From Sphingobacteriales bacterium (lineage in GTDB: Bacteria; Bacteroidota; Bacteroidia; Chitinophagales; CAIOSU01), in NCBI GenBank assembly GCA_027486795.1, contig JAIXOI010000023.1, positions 186,001 to 250,000 of the forward strand: DNA of 64,000 bases, given 5' to 3'. The notes beneath the pieces were generated by a model that saw only the letters and a list, made by a program, of their open reading frames with translations, made no database searches and was not told the DNA's origin. The position numbers and the translations under genes are program-made. This document shows, piece after piece, positions 1-9,282 of this stretch. Each line of letters begins with the position of its first letter. Position 1 is the stretch's first letter.

Positions 1-64
1 TTGCGTCTTTTCCTACCAGTGCAAGCACCATAACTAAGAGCAGTAGTTGCGAAATCTTTTTCAT
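1..64 (-). CDS. N-terminal fragment of a secreted protein (cut by window edge)
   Basis: Only the first 21 codons are inside the window, read leftward from an ATG at 64. They encode two lysines followed by a leucine/valine-rich stretch (MKKISQLLLLVMVLALVG), which is a typical signal peptide start. The gene begins 18 bases after the stop of the SprB-repeat adhesin, on the same strand, so the two are probably cotranscribed. In Bacteroidota the gene directly downstream of an SprB-like adhesin is often a PorP/SprF-family outer membrane protein; that identity is inferred from position only, as no mature sequence is visible. Confidence 0.6.
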   Translation of the reverse strand, partial: MKKISQLLLLVMVLALVGKDA

Positions 65-82
65 GAGACCTAAAATACAAAA

Positions 83-3000
83 TTATTTTACAATTGTAAT
101 ACTTCCTTCCTTAGCAATTTTTTGCCCGTCTTGATAAATTACTTCTACATAGTAAATATAAACATCAACTTGAGCCAAATCTCCTTTATAGAAGCCATTC
201 CAGCCATCGGTAAAGTCACCTTCGTAGTCATAAACTTTTTCTCCCCAGCGGTTAAATATTTTCATTTGCACGCCTGTAGCACCTGGTGCATACACCTGGA
301 ACAGGTCGTTCAATCCATCTCCATTTGGCGAAAAGGCATTGGGTATGTACAGCAGCAACTGATTTTGAACGAACAAGGTAAACTGCGCCAATCGTGGGCA
401 ATTGTTTTCATCGAACACAGTAAGCTGATACACCGTTGTTTGTATCGGGCTTGCCTCTGGGTTTTGGCAAGTGTCGCAATCCAATGAGTTGGCTGGTTGC
501 CAGCTATAGCTATAATTGCCCACACTTGGCACTAGTATAGGATCCATGGTATAAGTTTGACCTAGCTGTATGCTGTCAAACTTAGGGTCGAACATTAACT
601 CAAAGCCATCAGGTGCCGTAATTTCAATTTCGCCAGTTGCTTGGCAGCCGTTGGCATCAATTACTGCCAATTCATAAACGCCTTCTTGCAGCGTTAAGAA
701 ATTTCCGTCGGCATTGGTAAAGTTGCCGTTGTTGAGGCTAAAAATATATGGCGGTGTGCCACCTAAAGCCGTTACAAATATAGCTCCGTCGTTTTTGCCA
801 GGGCACGATACGTTTACCACCGTAGTATCCCAAGTTATTGGGGTAAGTGGCTCATCAATATTAATATTGTTGAATGCCGATGAGCAACCATTGTTATCCG
901 TAATAGTTACTGAGTAACTACCGGTAGGTAAGTTGCTCTGCTGAAAACTCTGCCCACCATTACTCCAACTATAACTATATGGTGGTGTTCCACCGGCAAC
1001 ATCCACGCGAATGCTACCATCAGTTTCGCCAAAGCACGATACTGGCGTGCTATTTAGGTTAATAGTAAGCGAATCGGGTTGTGGCACGGTAATGGTATCA
1101 AACTCAGGGCATCCTGCAGCCGAAGCGTCGGTTACTGTTACATAATAAGTCTGACCACCAAATAGGTTAACTGCCTGTGCCGTTTGCTGACCGTTACTCC
1201 ATTGGAAATAGAATGGAGGTGTGCCGCCAGTTGCCGATACCGTTACTTCAGCCTCGCCATCGGCACCGCCATAACATATAGGGGCAGTAACGGTAGTAGT
1301 TAAGGTAAAGCGTGGTGGATAGGTAATGTTTATAGCTTTGGTTTGCACGCAACTACTTGAGTCAACGGTAACGGTAACAAAGTTATTACCGTAAGGCAAT
1401 GAATCGGCTACCGAGCCCACCTCGCCATTGCTCCAGACAAAGCTATAACCAGTTGTTACACCTCCTACCGTGGCCGTTGCCGAGCCATCAGAAGTATTAA
1501 AGCAACTTGCATTTACTACACTGGTAACGTCAATTATGAAACTATCGGGAGCAGTTATAGTATAACTGGCATTTACGAAGCAACCTTCGCTATCAAAAGC
1601 AGTTACATTGTAAATACCTGCTGACAAGCCTTGTATAGAGTTAGTTGTCTGCGAACCCGACCACAGATAAGTGTACGGTGCAGTGCCACCGCCAGTTATG
1701 GTTATGGTAGCACTGCCATCAGTGCCTTGGTAACAAGAAATAAGGGTAGAGTCCTCGATAAAGAAAATTTCAGTTGGTTCTATTACCGTAGTAGAATCTA
1801 CAGCTGTGCAGCCGCTGGCATCGGTTACGGTAAGCACATAGGTACCTGCAGCAAGAGATGTTAATGAGTCGATAGTAACGCCGTTGCTCCAATCGTATAG
1901 GTAAGGCGCTGAGCCACCAGAAACATAAGCTCGCGCTTCACCATTATTCAGGCCAAAGCAAGTAACATCGGCACTGGTAATGCTGTCAATAGTTAACTGG
2001 CTTGGCACAGTGATCACAGCCGTATCGGTTCTGAAACAACCGTTTGAATCAGAAAGTAGCACAAAATAAGTACCAACAGGAAGTGCCAATAACGTATCGG
2101 TGCTTTGACCAGTAGTTGTTTTTATAACAGTACCCGCTGCATCAGTCCAAACGAAGTCGAACGGTGCATATCCGCCAACTGGTTCGGCAATTATATCGCC
2201 ATCGTTGCTTCCAAAGCAACCCACATTGCGGATGCTTATATTAGCTGTAAAATTCGAATAAAAATCGACCAAAACGGTGTCGTAAGCCACACAGTTTCCG
2301 TCAGTTACATCAACCACATAGCTAGTTGTAACACCTGGGTTGGCAATCACCACTTGTCCCGAATCGGTAGGCAACCCTGTGATAGGGTCGGTAAGGCCTA
2401 TTGATGGCGTCCAGTGGTAAGTAAACTGTCCTGGAGGTGGAGGACAAATACCAAAACGCACATCGGGCCTTGCGGTTGACCTAGTAAGTGGGGTAGATGG
2501 GCCACCAAAGAAGGTAGTTTCGAAAAGCACCGAACCAAATGCGGTTGGGGTAGCTTGTACAATATCTTCGCCTACCGACGAGCCTAGTGCATTTTGGAAA
2601 GATACTTCAACAATAATATTCGAAAACCCGTCCCAATCAAAATTACTGGTAAGGGTGTGGGTATTCCATCCGGCAGCGGTGGTTACGTTTGCAGGACCAA
2701 ACACAGTAGTAAGACCAGGTTGAAAACCCGTGGCTGTTGAGAGACTATCGGCTGAGGTGCAACCTATTTTAATAGTAAACGCTTGCAAAGGCCCTGTGGT
2801 ATTTTTGTTGTTCACGTTCCACGAAATGGCCGATATAATACCTGCGCTAACACCTGTGGACGAAATTTCATTACCCCTGAACAAGTATTGCAATCTTGCC
2901 TGGTCATCAATGCCTTTGTAAGGGGTGGTATTGCTGGTTATTTGTGCATTGGTGCCCAATGTATAGTTGGTTGATGGCCCACCGCAAGCAGTGCCATTTA

Positions 3001-5665
3001 CCCCACACGAAAGCGTAATTGGCCCAGGTGTGCCTATAGCGTTGGCGGTAAGTCTTACAGGCGCGGGAGTACAAATACTGGTATCGGGTCCGGCAGTTAG
3101 CTGCAAGCTATTATCGGTGGTTACGGTTACAAACGACGAACCTGTACAAGCTCCTTCTACCACATTAACAATGTAGTTGGTAGTATTAAATACCCTTACC
3201 AACGGGTTGGCAATATTAGGGTTGTTCATGTTGGCAGTTGGGGTCCAGCTTATGGTAGTGCCGGGCAACAAACCTTGTTGGCAAATACCAAAACGGGTAT
3301 TGGGCCTTTCGGCGCTGGTGCCGTCAACAATATTTGAGCCACAAACACTAGAGCCATCTTGGTTCACATAAATCACAGAATTGTAGCCCGTAGTAGTAAA
3401 TTGATGTTGGCTATTGAGCGAGAAGGATGCCAAAGCCGTGGTATTGTCAAAACAAACTTCTACCACCAAGTTGCTGGTTCCATCCCAATCGTAACTATTG
3501 TCAAAAGCATTATTGTTCCAACCGGTAGTTATATTTACGGTGCGAGGGTTTACCACAGTGGTTAAGCCACTTTGCCATGTAGATAAACTAGTAGCGCTTG
3601 TACAACCTACTTTAATTGTAAAGTTATAATATGCTTGGGTCCCGTTCAACTGGGCAACATTAAAGGCTATACTATTTAGCGTACCACCCGATAAACCAAG
3701 AGCTTGCAATTCTGATGCACGGTACAAAATTTGGTGCTTACCCGACTCCCAAAAGTGGCCATAAATTGCAGGGTAGCCGGTGTTACTTGAATTGAAGCTT
3801 GCACCTGTGCCTATCGTATAGTCAACGCTGGTGGTAGTGCAAGGCCTAGTGCTTGGGCCACATACTGTAGGCGAAGCTGTTAAGTCTAATTGAACGGTAC
3901 CGCCCGGGCAAACAGTATCTTCGCTAGCAAGAGCTGTAATGTTTGGCGCTACTCCTTGCACGGTAACTGTTAAAGAATCGGCACGAAAGCACCCATTAGA
4001 TGCCGTAGCTTCTACCAAATAGGTAGTAGTTACACTCGGCGATGCTGGTGGATTGGCTATATTAGGCGTAGTAATGCCACTACCTGTACCATTGGGGCTC
4101 CAAACGTAGGCAAATGGTGCACCCGGACCTGTAGTAACAGCATTCAATTGGGCTATACCGTTCAAACAAATCGTGTCGTTAGCTCCAGCATCAAACGTAA
4201 ATGGCTGTGCAATATTAATGGTAATGGTATCAACACCACAATCAGAAGTTACGGTATAAAATGTTGGTGTGTTGGGTGTAGCAACAGGATTGGAAATAGT
4301 GGTACTTGAAAGCCCGTTTGGCGGCGACCAGTTGAACACAGAGCCACCAATGGCTTGCAATTGAACTGGTATACCACAAAAAGTGTTGCTGTTAGTTAAA
4401 ATACTTACCTCATTGTAAACAAATATTTGAATTGTGCTAACCCCACCACCTTGAATTGGGCATGCGTTGTTGGCATAGTTAACCGTAAAGAATTGCAGGC
4501 CTGAGTCGGCCGCGGTTGGGGTCCAAGTAAACCTTAAAGTAGCAGTATCGTTTGTACCAGCACAAGTAAGGCAGTTGGTAGTTGCACCTGGTATTGATTG
4601 GGACACGTTGCTTGTAACGGTCATAAAACTACCCCCCGCATCAATATACGGCAAATCAAAACTTAATGGTGATCCGGGGCAAACTTGAATAACTTGAGTA
4701 CCGTTTGGTCCTGTAACCACGCCACCTCCTGTAAGATTTATTGGTGCGGTAGGCAAAATATTATTGGGGCTACAGCCAGTAGTAACAATTTTAAACTGGA
4801 TATCGCGCATGGTTGAGCCAATCAACACTCCGTTTCGATATTCTTCAACCAACACAGTTATAACTGCTGCTTGTGCACCAACGGGTGTAAAGGTCATTTG
4901 GCCCGTTGCTGGGTCAAATTGGAATCCGCTAGCGGTGTTCAAGGGAGTGTTAACGTTTAAGCCGCCAGAATAAGCTACGGGTGCACCTGCCGCACCCAAA
5001 GGCTGTATCAAGCTAAAAACCAACGAGTCACCGTCAATATCAACCGCACCGTGGTTATAGTTTACCGGAAAACCAGAACAAAAAGTACGGGTTGCAGGTG
5101 AGGTGAAGAAAGGCGCATTGTTGCATACGTTGTTGGTATTATTCAGCAGCGCATATACGTATTGGTCGAAGCTCGATGCGTTGGCAAGGTTGGTTATTTG
5201 GCTATTGCGGCAGCACTCTGAATAGCTCAATACCCAATCAGGGCATTGACCCGGCAGGGTAATGGTACCACAATAGGTATACACTTCGGCACCCGGAAGG
5301 GCGCCACCGTTGCATGATGTTTGGTTCAATGAAGCCCCACAAATACCCGTATTGGCTTGCGTGCCTTGACCTGGTTGGTTATCAGGAGTGCGGCATCCAG
5401 CACTTTGGTTAAGGGTTACATTGAATGGGCCCAAACCACAAGATGCAGATTGATAGCTAAGGGAGATACTAGTTGGTGCACCAATGGCTCCGCCTCCACA
5501 CTCCCTATAGAATGTTACGATAACGTTATATTGGTTGGGGTTGGTGGTACTAGCGCACGAATAATAAATATCTGCGCCCAACGCGTGGGATGCCTTTGCT
5601 TGTGATGGCAATAAGAACATTAGGATGGCTGTAAAAACAGCAAAAACCAGGTACGACTTTTTCAT
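83..5665 (-). CDS. Giant SprB-repeat cell-surface adhesin, T9SS type B sorting domain
   Basis: A secreted 1860-residue protein. A signal peptide (about residues 1-25) is followed by an N-terminal module of about 300 residues containing the words SECCRNS and EYRNGVLIG. Ig-like units with 'SPNG/NPxAxP' patterns follow. Two copies of a roughly 200-residue module (about 595-800 and 885-1100) share IKxGCTSA, WDGxSN and RFGIC. Seven SprB repeats, each starting near VxCFG/SCFN and ending YxWSNG, fill about 1150-1700. The last 90 residues are a gliding-motility-associated C-terminal domain (IPNAFSPNGDGLNDLF, IFNRWGEKVYD), the type B T9SS signal. By family, such proteins are exported by T9SS and displayed on the surface as mobile adhesins. 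Ligand unknown. The repeats make assembly errors possible, but the frame is intact throughout. Confidence 0.93.
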   Translation of the reverse strand: MKKSYLVFAVFTAILMFLLPSQAKASHALGADIYYSCASTTNPNQYNVIVTFYRECGGGAIGAPTSISLSYQSASCGLGPFNVTLNQSAGCRTPDNQPGQGTQANTGICGASLNQTSCNGGALPGAEVYTYCGTITLPGQCPDWVLSYSECCRNSQITNLANASSFDQYVYALLNNTNNVCNNAPFFTSPATRTFCSGFPVNYNHGAVDIDGDSLVFSLIQPLGAAGAPVAYSGGLNVNTPLNTASGFQFDPATGQMTFTPVGAQAAVITVLVEEYRNGVLIGSTMRDIQFKIVTTGCSPNNILPTAPINLTGGGVVTGPNGTQVIQVCPGSPLSFDLPYIDAGGSFMTVTSNVSQSIPGATTNCLTCAGTNDTATLRFTWTPTAADSGLQFFTVNYANNACPIQGGGVSTIQIFVYNEVSILTNSNTFCGIPVQLQAIGGSVFNWSPPNGLSSTTISNPVATPNTPTFYTVTSDCGVDTITINIAQPFTFDAGANDTICLNGIAQLNAVTTGPGAPFAYVWSPNGTGSGITTPNIANPPASPSVTTTYLVEATASNGCFRADSLTVTVQGVAPNITALASEDTVCPGGTVQLDLTASPTVCGPSTRPCTTTSVDYTIGTGASFNSSNTGYPAIYGHFWESGKHQILYRASELQALGLSGGTLNSIAFNVAQLNGTQAYYNFTIKVGCTSATSLSTWQSGLTTVVNPRTVNITTGWNNNAFDNSYDWDGTSNLVVEVCFDNTTALASFSLNSQHQFTTTGYNSVIYVNQDGSSVCGSNIVDGTSAERPNTRFGICQQGLLPGTTISWTPTANMNNPNIANPLVRVFNTTNYIVNVVEGACTGSSFVTVTTDNSLQLTAGPDTSICTPAPVRLTANAIGTPGPITLSCGVNGTACGGPSTNYTLGTNAQITSNTTPYKGIDDQARLQYLFRGNEISSTGVSAGIISAISWNVNNKNTTGPLQAFTIKIGCTSADSLSTATGFQPGLTTVFGPANVTTAAGWNTHTLTSNFDWDGFSNIIVEVSFQNALGSSVGEDIVQATPTAFGSVLFETTFFGGPSTPLTRSTARPDVRFGICPPPPGQFTYHWTPSIGLTDPITGLPTDSGQVVIANPGVTTSYVVDVTDGNCVAYDTVLVDFYSNFTANISIRNVGCFGSNDGDIIAEPVGGYAPFDFVWTDAAGTVIKTTTGQSTDTLLALPVGTYFVLLSDSNGCFRTDTAVITVPSQLTIDSITSADVTCFGLNNGEARAYVSGGSAPYLYDWSNGVTIDSLTSLAAGTYVLTVTDASGCTAVDSTTVIEPTEIFFIEDSTLISCYQGTDGSATITITGGGTAPYTYLWSGSQTTNSIQGLSAGIYNVTAFDSEGCFVNASYTITAPDSFIIDVTSVVNASCFNTSDGSATATVGGVTTGYSFVWSNGEVGSVADSLPYGNNFVTVTVDSSSCVQTKAINITYPPRFTLTTTVTAPICYGGADGEAEVTVSATGGTPPFYFQWSNGQQTAQAVNLFGGQTYYVTVTDASAAGCPEFDTITVPQPDSLTINLNSTPVSCFGETDGSIRVDVAGGTPPYSYSWSNGGQSFQQSNLPTGSYSVTITDNNGCSSAFNNINIDEPLTPITWDTTVVNVSCPGKNDGAIFVTALGGTPPYIFSLNNGNFTNADGNFLTLQEGVYELAVIDANGCQATGEIEITAPDGFELMFDPKFDSIQLGQTYTMDPILVPSVGNYSYSWQPANSLDCDTCQNPEASPIQTTVYQLTVFDENNCPRLAQFTLFVQNQLLLYIPNAFSPNGDGLNDLFQVYAPGATGVQMKIFNRWGEKVYDYEGDFTDGWNGFYKGDLAQVDVYIYYVEVIYQDGQKIAKEGSITIVK

Positions 5666-5709
5666 CTTCCTTTAACTATAAAATAATGAAGAGATAAAAT
5701 TAAACATTC

Positions 5710-5726
5710 CTAGCCATTTAGGCTAG
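5710..5726. promoter_or_regulatory. Inverted repeat CTAGCC-N5-GGCTAG upstream of the adhesin gene
   Basis: Perfect 6-base arms separated by 5 bases, 45 bases before the adhesin start codon. It could be an operator or a hairpin in the 5' leader. No promoter element with the TAnnTTTG form was found beside it, so its role is inferred only from symmetry and position. Confidence 0.3.
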
Positions 5727-5738
5727 AAAATTTAACGG

Positions 5739-5813
5739 TACGTGGTTCTGTAACTAGAAAATTAATATTCCGTTCTACGTGGTATATTCTTTTTCTCAAT
5801 AATTTCTACGTGG
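5739..5813. repeat. Three direct TACGTGG words in the adhesin/aspS divergent spacer
   Basis: TACGTGG occurs at 5739-5745, 5776-5782 and 5807-5813. The last two copies are identical over 10 bases (TTCTACGTGG). Start-to-start spacing is 37 and 31 bases. The repeats lie between two divergent genes and could be binding sites for one regulator. Chance recurrence is not excluded. Confidence 0.3.
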
Positions 5814-5836
5814 GCAACTAATTTTGGCCGTTGCAA

Positions 5837-5865
5837 TTGCGTAATCAATAAACTTGATAACTTTG
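5837..5865 (+). promoter_or_regulatory. Candidate Bacteroidota promoter for aspS
   Basis: TAACTTTG at 5858-5865 matches the TAnnTTTG -7 consensus. A TTG at 5837-5839 lies 18 bases upstream, in place for the -33 element. The implied 5' leader is about 70 bases. Confidence 0.5.
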
Positions 5866-5938
5866 CTAATGCTAACCTTAGTCGAAATTAAAGATAAGGT
5901 TATTTTTTTTACGAAGCAATACTATATTCAAAATTTCT

Positions 5939-7705
5939 ATGTACAGGAGTCATACTAATGGTCAGTTACGAATAAACAATGTAGGCGAAACAGTTACCTT
6001 ATCGGGCTGGGTGCAAACCGTTCGGGATATGGGAGAATTGTTGTTTATTGACTTACGAGACCGGTATGGCATCACCCAACTTTCTTTCCGTAAAGAGGTT
6101 GATGCTGCGCTATTTGCTCAAAGCAGGGTGTTGGGCCGCGAGTTTGTGGTGCAAGCCACTGGCAAAGTATTAGAGCGCGAAAGCAAAAACAAGAAAATTG
6201 AAACCGGCGAGATAGAAGTATTGGTAAGCGAGCTTAAAGTATTGAACGCCGCCAAAACCCCACCTTTTACGATAGAAGACGAATCGGATGGTGGAGACGA
6301 CCTTCGAATGAAGTTCCGTTACCTTGATCTTCGCCGCGGCCCGTTGAAGAAAAACCTCATGTTGCGCCACCAAGTAAACATGGAGGCCCGCAATTATTTG
6401 AACGGTCAAGGGTTTATTGAAGTAGAAACACCGTTCCTTATCAAAAGCACCCCAGAAGGCGCCCGCGATTTTGTGGTGCCTAGCCGCATGAACCCTGGTA
6501 CCTTCTATGCTTTGCCGCAAAGCCCACAAACCTTTAAGCAGTTATTGATGGTAGCTGGCTACGACCGCTATTACCAAATGGTAAAATGTTTCCGCGATGA
6601 GGATTTACGCGCCGACCGTCAACCGGAGTTTAGCCAGATAGACTGCGAAATGTCGTTTGTGGAGCAAAAAGACATTTTGTTTATGTTCGAAGGTTTGGTG
6701 CGCCACGTGTTTAACAGGGTTAAAGGTTTTGATATTGGCGAAGTACCCCACATGACTTATGCCGATGCCATAAAACACTATGGCAGCGACAAGCCTGATA
6801 TCCGTTTCGGTATGTTGTTCAAAGATTTGGACGATTTAGTAAAAGGCAAAGGTTTCCCAGTGTTTGACGGAGCTGAGAGCGTAGTGGGTATAAATGCCGA
6901 TGGCTGCGCCGAATACACCCGCAAGCAGTTGGATGCCTTGACCGATTTTGTAAAACGTCCGCAAGTAGGTGCTACGGGTTTGGTTTACATCCGCTACAAT
7001 GCCGACGGTACGTTGAAATCGAGCGTAGATAAATTTTATACAGAAGAAGATTTGAAAGCCATCGCTGAGCGTTTTGAAGCTAAGCCTGGCGACTTAATGC
7101 TAATATTAGCCGGCGATGGCGAAAAGACCCGCAAGGCTTTGAACACCTTGCGCCTTGAAGTGGCCGAACAACGCGGCCTTCGCGACCCTAACCATTACAA
7201 ATTCCTTTGGGTTATCGACTTCCCGCTGTTGGAATGGGCCGAAGACGACAACCGCTGGGTTGCTCGCCACCACCCATTTACCCGCCCTAAGATTGAGGAC
7301 CTACCCCTGTTGGCCACTAACCCTGGCGAAGTGCGTGCCGATGCCTATGATATGGTGTTGAACGGCACCGAAATCGGTGGCGGCTCTATTCGCATTCATG
7401 AGCGCCAATTGCAGGAAGAAATGTTTGATGCCCTAGGCCTAAGCCGTGAAGAAGCGGAACATAAATTCGGTTTCTTGCTACGCGCCTTTGAATACGGTGC
7501 ACCGCCACACGGTGGCTTAGCATTTGGCTTCGACCGCTTGGTAGCCCTCATTGGGGGTGCTGAGAGTATTAGAGACTTTATCGCTTTTCCTAAAAACAAC
7601 TCTGGCCGCGACACCATGCTCGATGCACCATCTGTTATTGATGAGCACCAGTTGAAAGAGTTAAGCTTGAAGGTGAACATCGCTGCCACTGAGCCGAAGG
7701 GGTAA
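5939..7705 (+). CDS. aspS: Aspartyl-tRNA synthetase
   Basis: Charges tRNA-Asp with aspartate in the cytoplasm (class II synthetase). The 588 residues match the usual bacterial-type length. An OB-fold anticodon-binding domain occupies about residues 1-105 ([20 protein letters not shown]). The catalytic core carries motif 2 ([18 protein letters not shown]), then the bacterial GAD insertion domain, then [10 protein letters not shown] and motif 3 (GLAFGFDRL) near the C-terminus. The chosen ATG gives the standard N-terminus just before the OB fold. It stands alone on its strand with a plausible promoter upstream. I cannot tell from the sequence whether it is the discriminating or non-discriminating form; no gatB/gatA is in the window. 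Confidence 0.98.
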   Translation: MYRSHTNGQLRINNVGETVTLSGWVQTVRDMGELLFIDLRDRYGITQLSFRKEVDAALFAQSRVLGREFVVQATGKVLERESKNKKIETGEIEVLVSELKVLNAAKTPPFTIEDESDGGDDLRMKFRYLDLRRGPLKKNLMLRHQVNMEARNYLNGQGFIEVETPFLIKSTPEGARDFVVPSRMNPGTFYALPQSPQTFKQLLMVAGYDRYYQMVKCFRDEDLRADRQPEFSQIDCEMSFVEQKDILFMFEGLVRHVFNRVKGFDIGEVPHMTYADAIKHYGSDKPDIRFGMLFKDLDDLVKGKGFPVFDGAESVVGINADGCAEYTRKQLDALTDFVKRPQVGATGLVYIRYNADGTLKSSVDKFYTEEDLKAIAERFEAKPGDLMLILAGDGEKTRKALNTLRLEVAEQRGLRDPNHYKFLWVIDFPLLEWAEDDNRWVARHHPFTRPKIEDLPLLATNPGEVRADAYDMVLNGTEIGGGSIRIHERQLQEEMFDALGLSREEAEHKFGFLLRAFEYGAPPHGGLAFGFDRLVALIGGAESIRDFIAFPKNNSGRDTMLDAPSVIDEHQLKELSLKVNIAATEPKG

Positions 7706-7765
7706 GCTTTTGTAGCTCCTCTCCTTTTTTCAAGAGGAGGTAAAGAGGGGGTAGTGGACGAGCAA

Positions 7766-8173
7766 TTAAATTAGCTTATATATAATACTAGCTGCTATTC
7801 GAATACTTCCGTCGGGGAAAGATACCCGAATGTTGTCAATATATACCACATCTCCAGGCTTGGATTTCGTAACATCCGCAAGAACCTCAATTGTGAAGTT
7901 TGCCCCTTTCACAGTAATCTCTCTAAGTTTTGCTTTCGGGCTAGCACGCATGTAACTGAAACTCATAACAGTTGAACCATAAATGGGTGAGTCTTCAGTT
8001 ACATTTATCCTAAGTCCTGTTTGCTGTCTAAACAAATCTGCCGTTACCTCCTGCTGGGTAAGATTACCCACTGTAACTACAGATTCAATTTTTTGTAGTA
8101 AATAATCAATCGGTTGGGAAACAGAGGGCACGATAATAGCAAATACTACTAAAATGAGATAAATGGCTTTCAT
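7766..8173 (-). CDS. Small secreted protein with GldM C-terminal-like segment
   Basis: A 135-residue protein with a signal peptide (MKAIYLILVVFAIIVPSVSQ). Its second half reads KPGDVVYIDNIRVSFPDGSIR, which resembles the C-terminal end of the gliding protein GldM ('GD.I.F..I.A.GPDG..R'). The resemblance is from memory of the family, not from a search. No catalytic motif is visible. It lies convergent to aspS and 74 bases upstream of the SDR gene on the same strand. It may be a periplasmic or surface accessory protein; function unknown. Confidence 0.75.
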   Translation of the reverse strand: MKAIYLILVVFAIIVPSVSQPIDYLLQKIESVVTVGNLTQQEVTADLFRQQTGLRINVTEDSPIYGSTVMSFSYMRASPKAKLREITVKGANFTIEVLADVTKSKPGDVVYIDNIRVSFPDGSIRIAASIIYKLI

Positions 8174-8247
8174 GGATTAGTAGCTTTAGTTAAAAAAGGT
8201 TTCCCGTTTAAGCAAAACGCAATAATAATACTCTTAGTATATCAATA

Positions 8248-9282
8248 TTACTTAGAGACAGCAGCTTTTACATCCCCCAGCACCCCATAATCCAACCCAT
8301 CCGCCTTACTTTGTTGATAAGCTGCAACCGTTTCATTGATGGTTTGCTCAAAAGGAAGATAGATAAAGTTTAAGGCTTCGCGCAGCTTATCATCATTATA
8401 AACATATGGGTGCGAAGAGATATTGAGCACTTCGCGGGTAATGATGGCTTCGTTGCCGGTAAGCAGACTGCGCACTTTATCATAACCAATACTAATCGTT
8501 TTCCAGAAATCGGTAACGGGTATAGTAGGCGGCTTTTGGCCTAGCTCCGTTGCTATCTGGGTCATAAGTTCCTTAAAACTCCTATTAACAGCATTGATAA
8601 CATAACGCTCTCCGCTAGTTGCAGGGCTATCCATGAGCATTATAGCAACGCGCACTACATCCCTTACATCAACAAAACCGTTGCTGCCCGTAGGATAAAA
8701 AGGTACGCCTCTGGCAACCTGGTGAAATATTTGAATTGAGCCATCGGCCCAGCGGCCTGCACCTAGTATGGTTGATGGGTTGATGATAACCGCATCCAGC
8801 CCTTCGGCTATGCCGCGCCATATTTCCAGTTCGCCCAAATACTTAGTGTGCCCATATTGCGACTCCATGGGAGCCAACTCCCAATCACCACTCTCGTCAA
8901 TGGGGCTATTGTCCTTACTTTTACCCAAAGCAGTTATTGAGCTTACATATAACAGTTTCCGTACTCCTAGGCTCAGGGCAACATTTACCACATTGGCAGT
9001 TCCCTCCACATTTATCTTTAACATTTTTTGAAAACTGTTGCCACCAAATGCCAGCATAGCAGCCGCATGATATACCAGTTCTGCACCCTCCATAGCCTCT
9101 TCAAGCGACAATATGTCGGTTACATCGCCTTCGTGCCACTGTACCTGTTTAGCTGCATCGCCCAGCAACGACAAATCGCTAGTCGCGCGCTTTAGGGCGC
9201 TTACTTCGTGTCCTTGCAACAGTAGTGCCTTGGTAAGATACGAGCCTAGAAATCCGTTGGCCCCAGTGACAAAAACCTTCAC
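8248..9282 (-). CDS. Extended SDR family NAD(P)-dependent reductase/epimerase
   Basis: A 344-residue Rossmann protein. The nucleotide-binding motif GANGFLG is at residues 7-13 and the catalytic pair is in YGHTKYLGE. INPSTILGAG and the DVRDV region match the dihydroflavonol-4-reductase/3-beta-HSD-like branch of extended SDRs. This branch reduces or epimerises small molecules or sugar nucleotides; the substrate is not predictable here. Its start overlaps the stop of anmK by 4 bases, so the two are translationally coupled, anmK first. Confidence 0.88.
   Translation of the reverse strand: MKVFVTGANGFLGSYLTKALLLQGHEVSALKRATSDLSLLGDAAKQVQWHEGDVTDILSLEEAMEGAELVYHAAAMLAFGGNSFQKMLKINVEGTANVVNVALSLGVRKLLYVSSITALGKSKDNSPIDESGDWELAPMESQYGHTKYLGELEIWRGIAEGLDAVIINPSTILGAGRWADGSIQIFHQVARGVPFYPTGSNGFVDVRDVVRVAIMLMDSPATSGERYVINAVNRSFKELMTQIATELGQKPPTIPVTDFWKTISIGYDKVRSLLTGNEAIITREVLNISSHPYVYNDDKLREALNFIYLPFEQTINETVAAYQQSKADGLDYGVLGDVKAAVSK

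Noticed and set aside
4-5665. SprB-repeat DNA as a satellite-like repeat element
   Set aside because: The repetition is at protein level within one intact frame; the DNA copies are well diverged.
6170-6529. Minus-strand ORF of 119 residues
   Set aside because: Lies wholly inside aspS; a shadow of its codon pattern.
7715-7740. Hairpin after aspS (CTCCTCT/AGAGGAG) as a terminator
   Set aside because: Only 7 bases of stem, a 10-base loop and no T-run after it. The flanking CT/GA-rich sequence resembles common Bacteroidota intergenic repeats instead.
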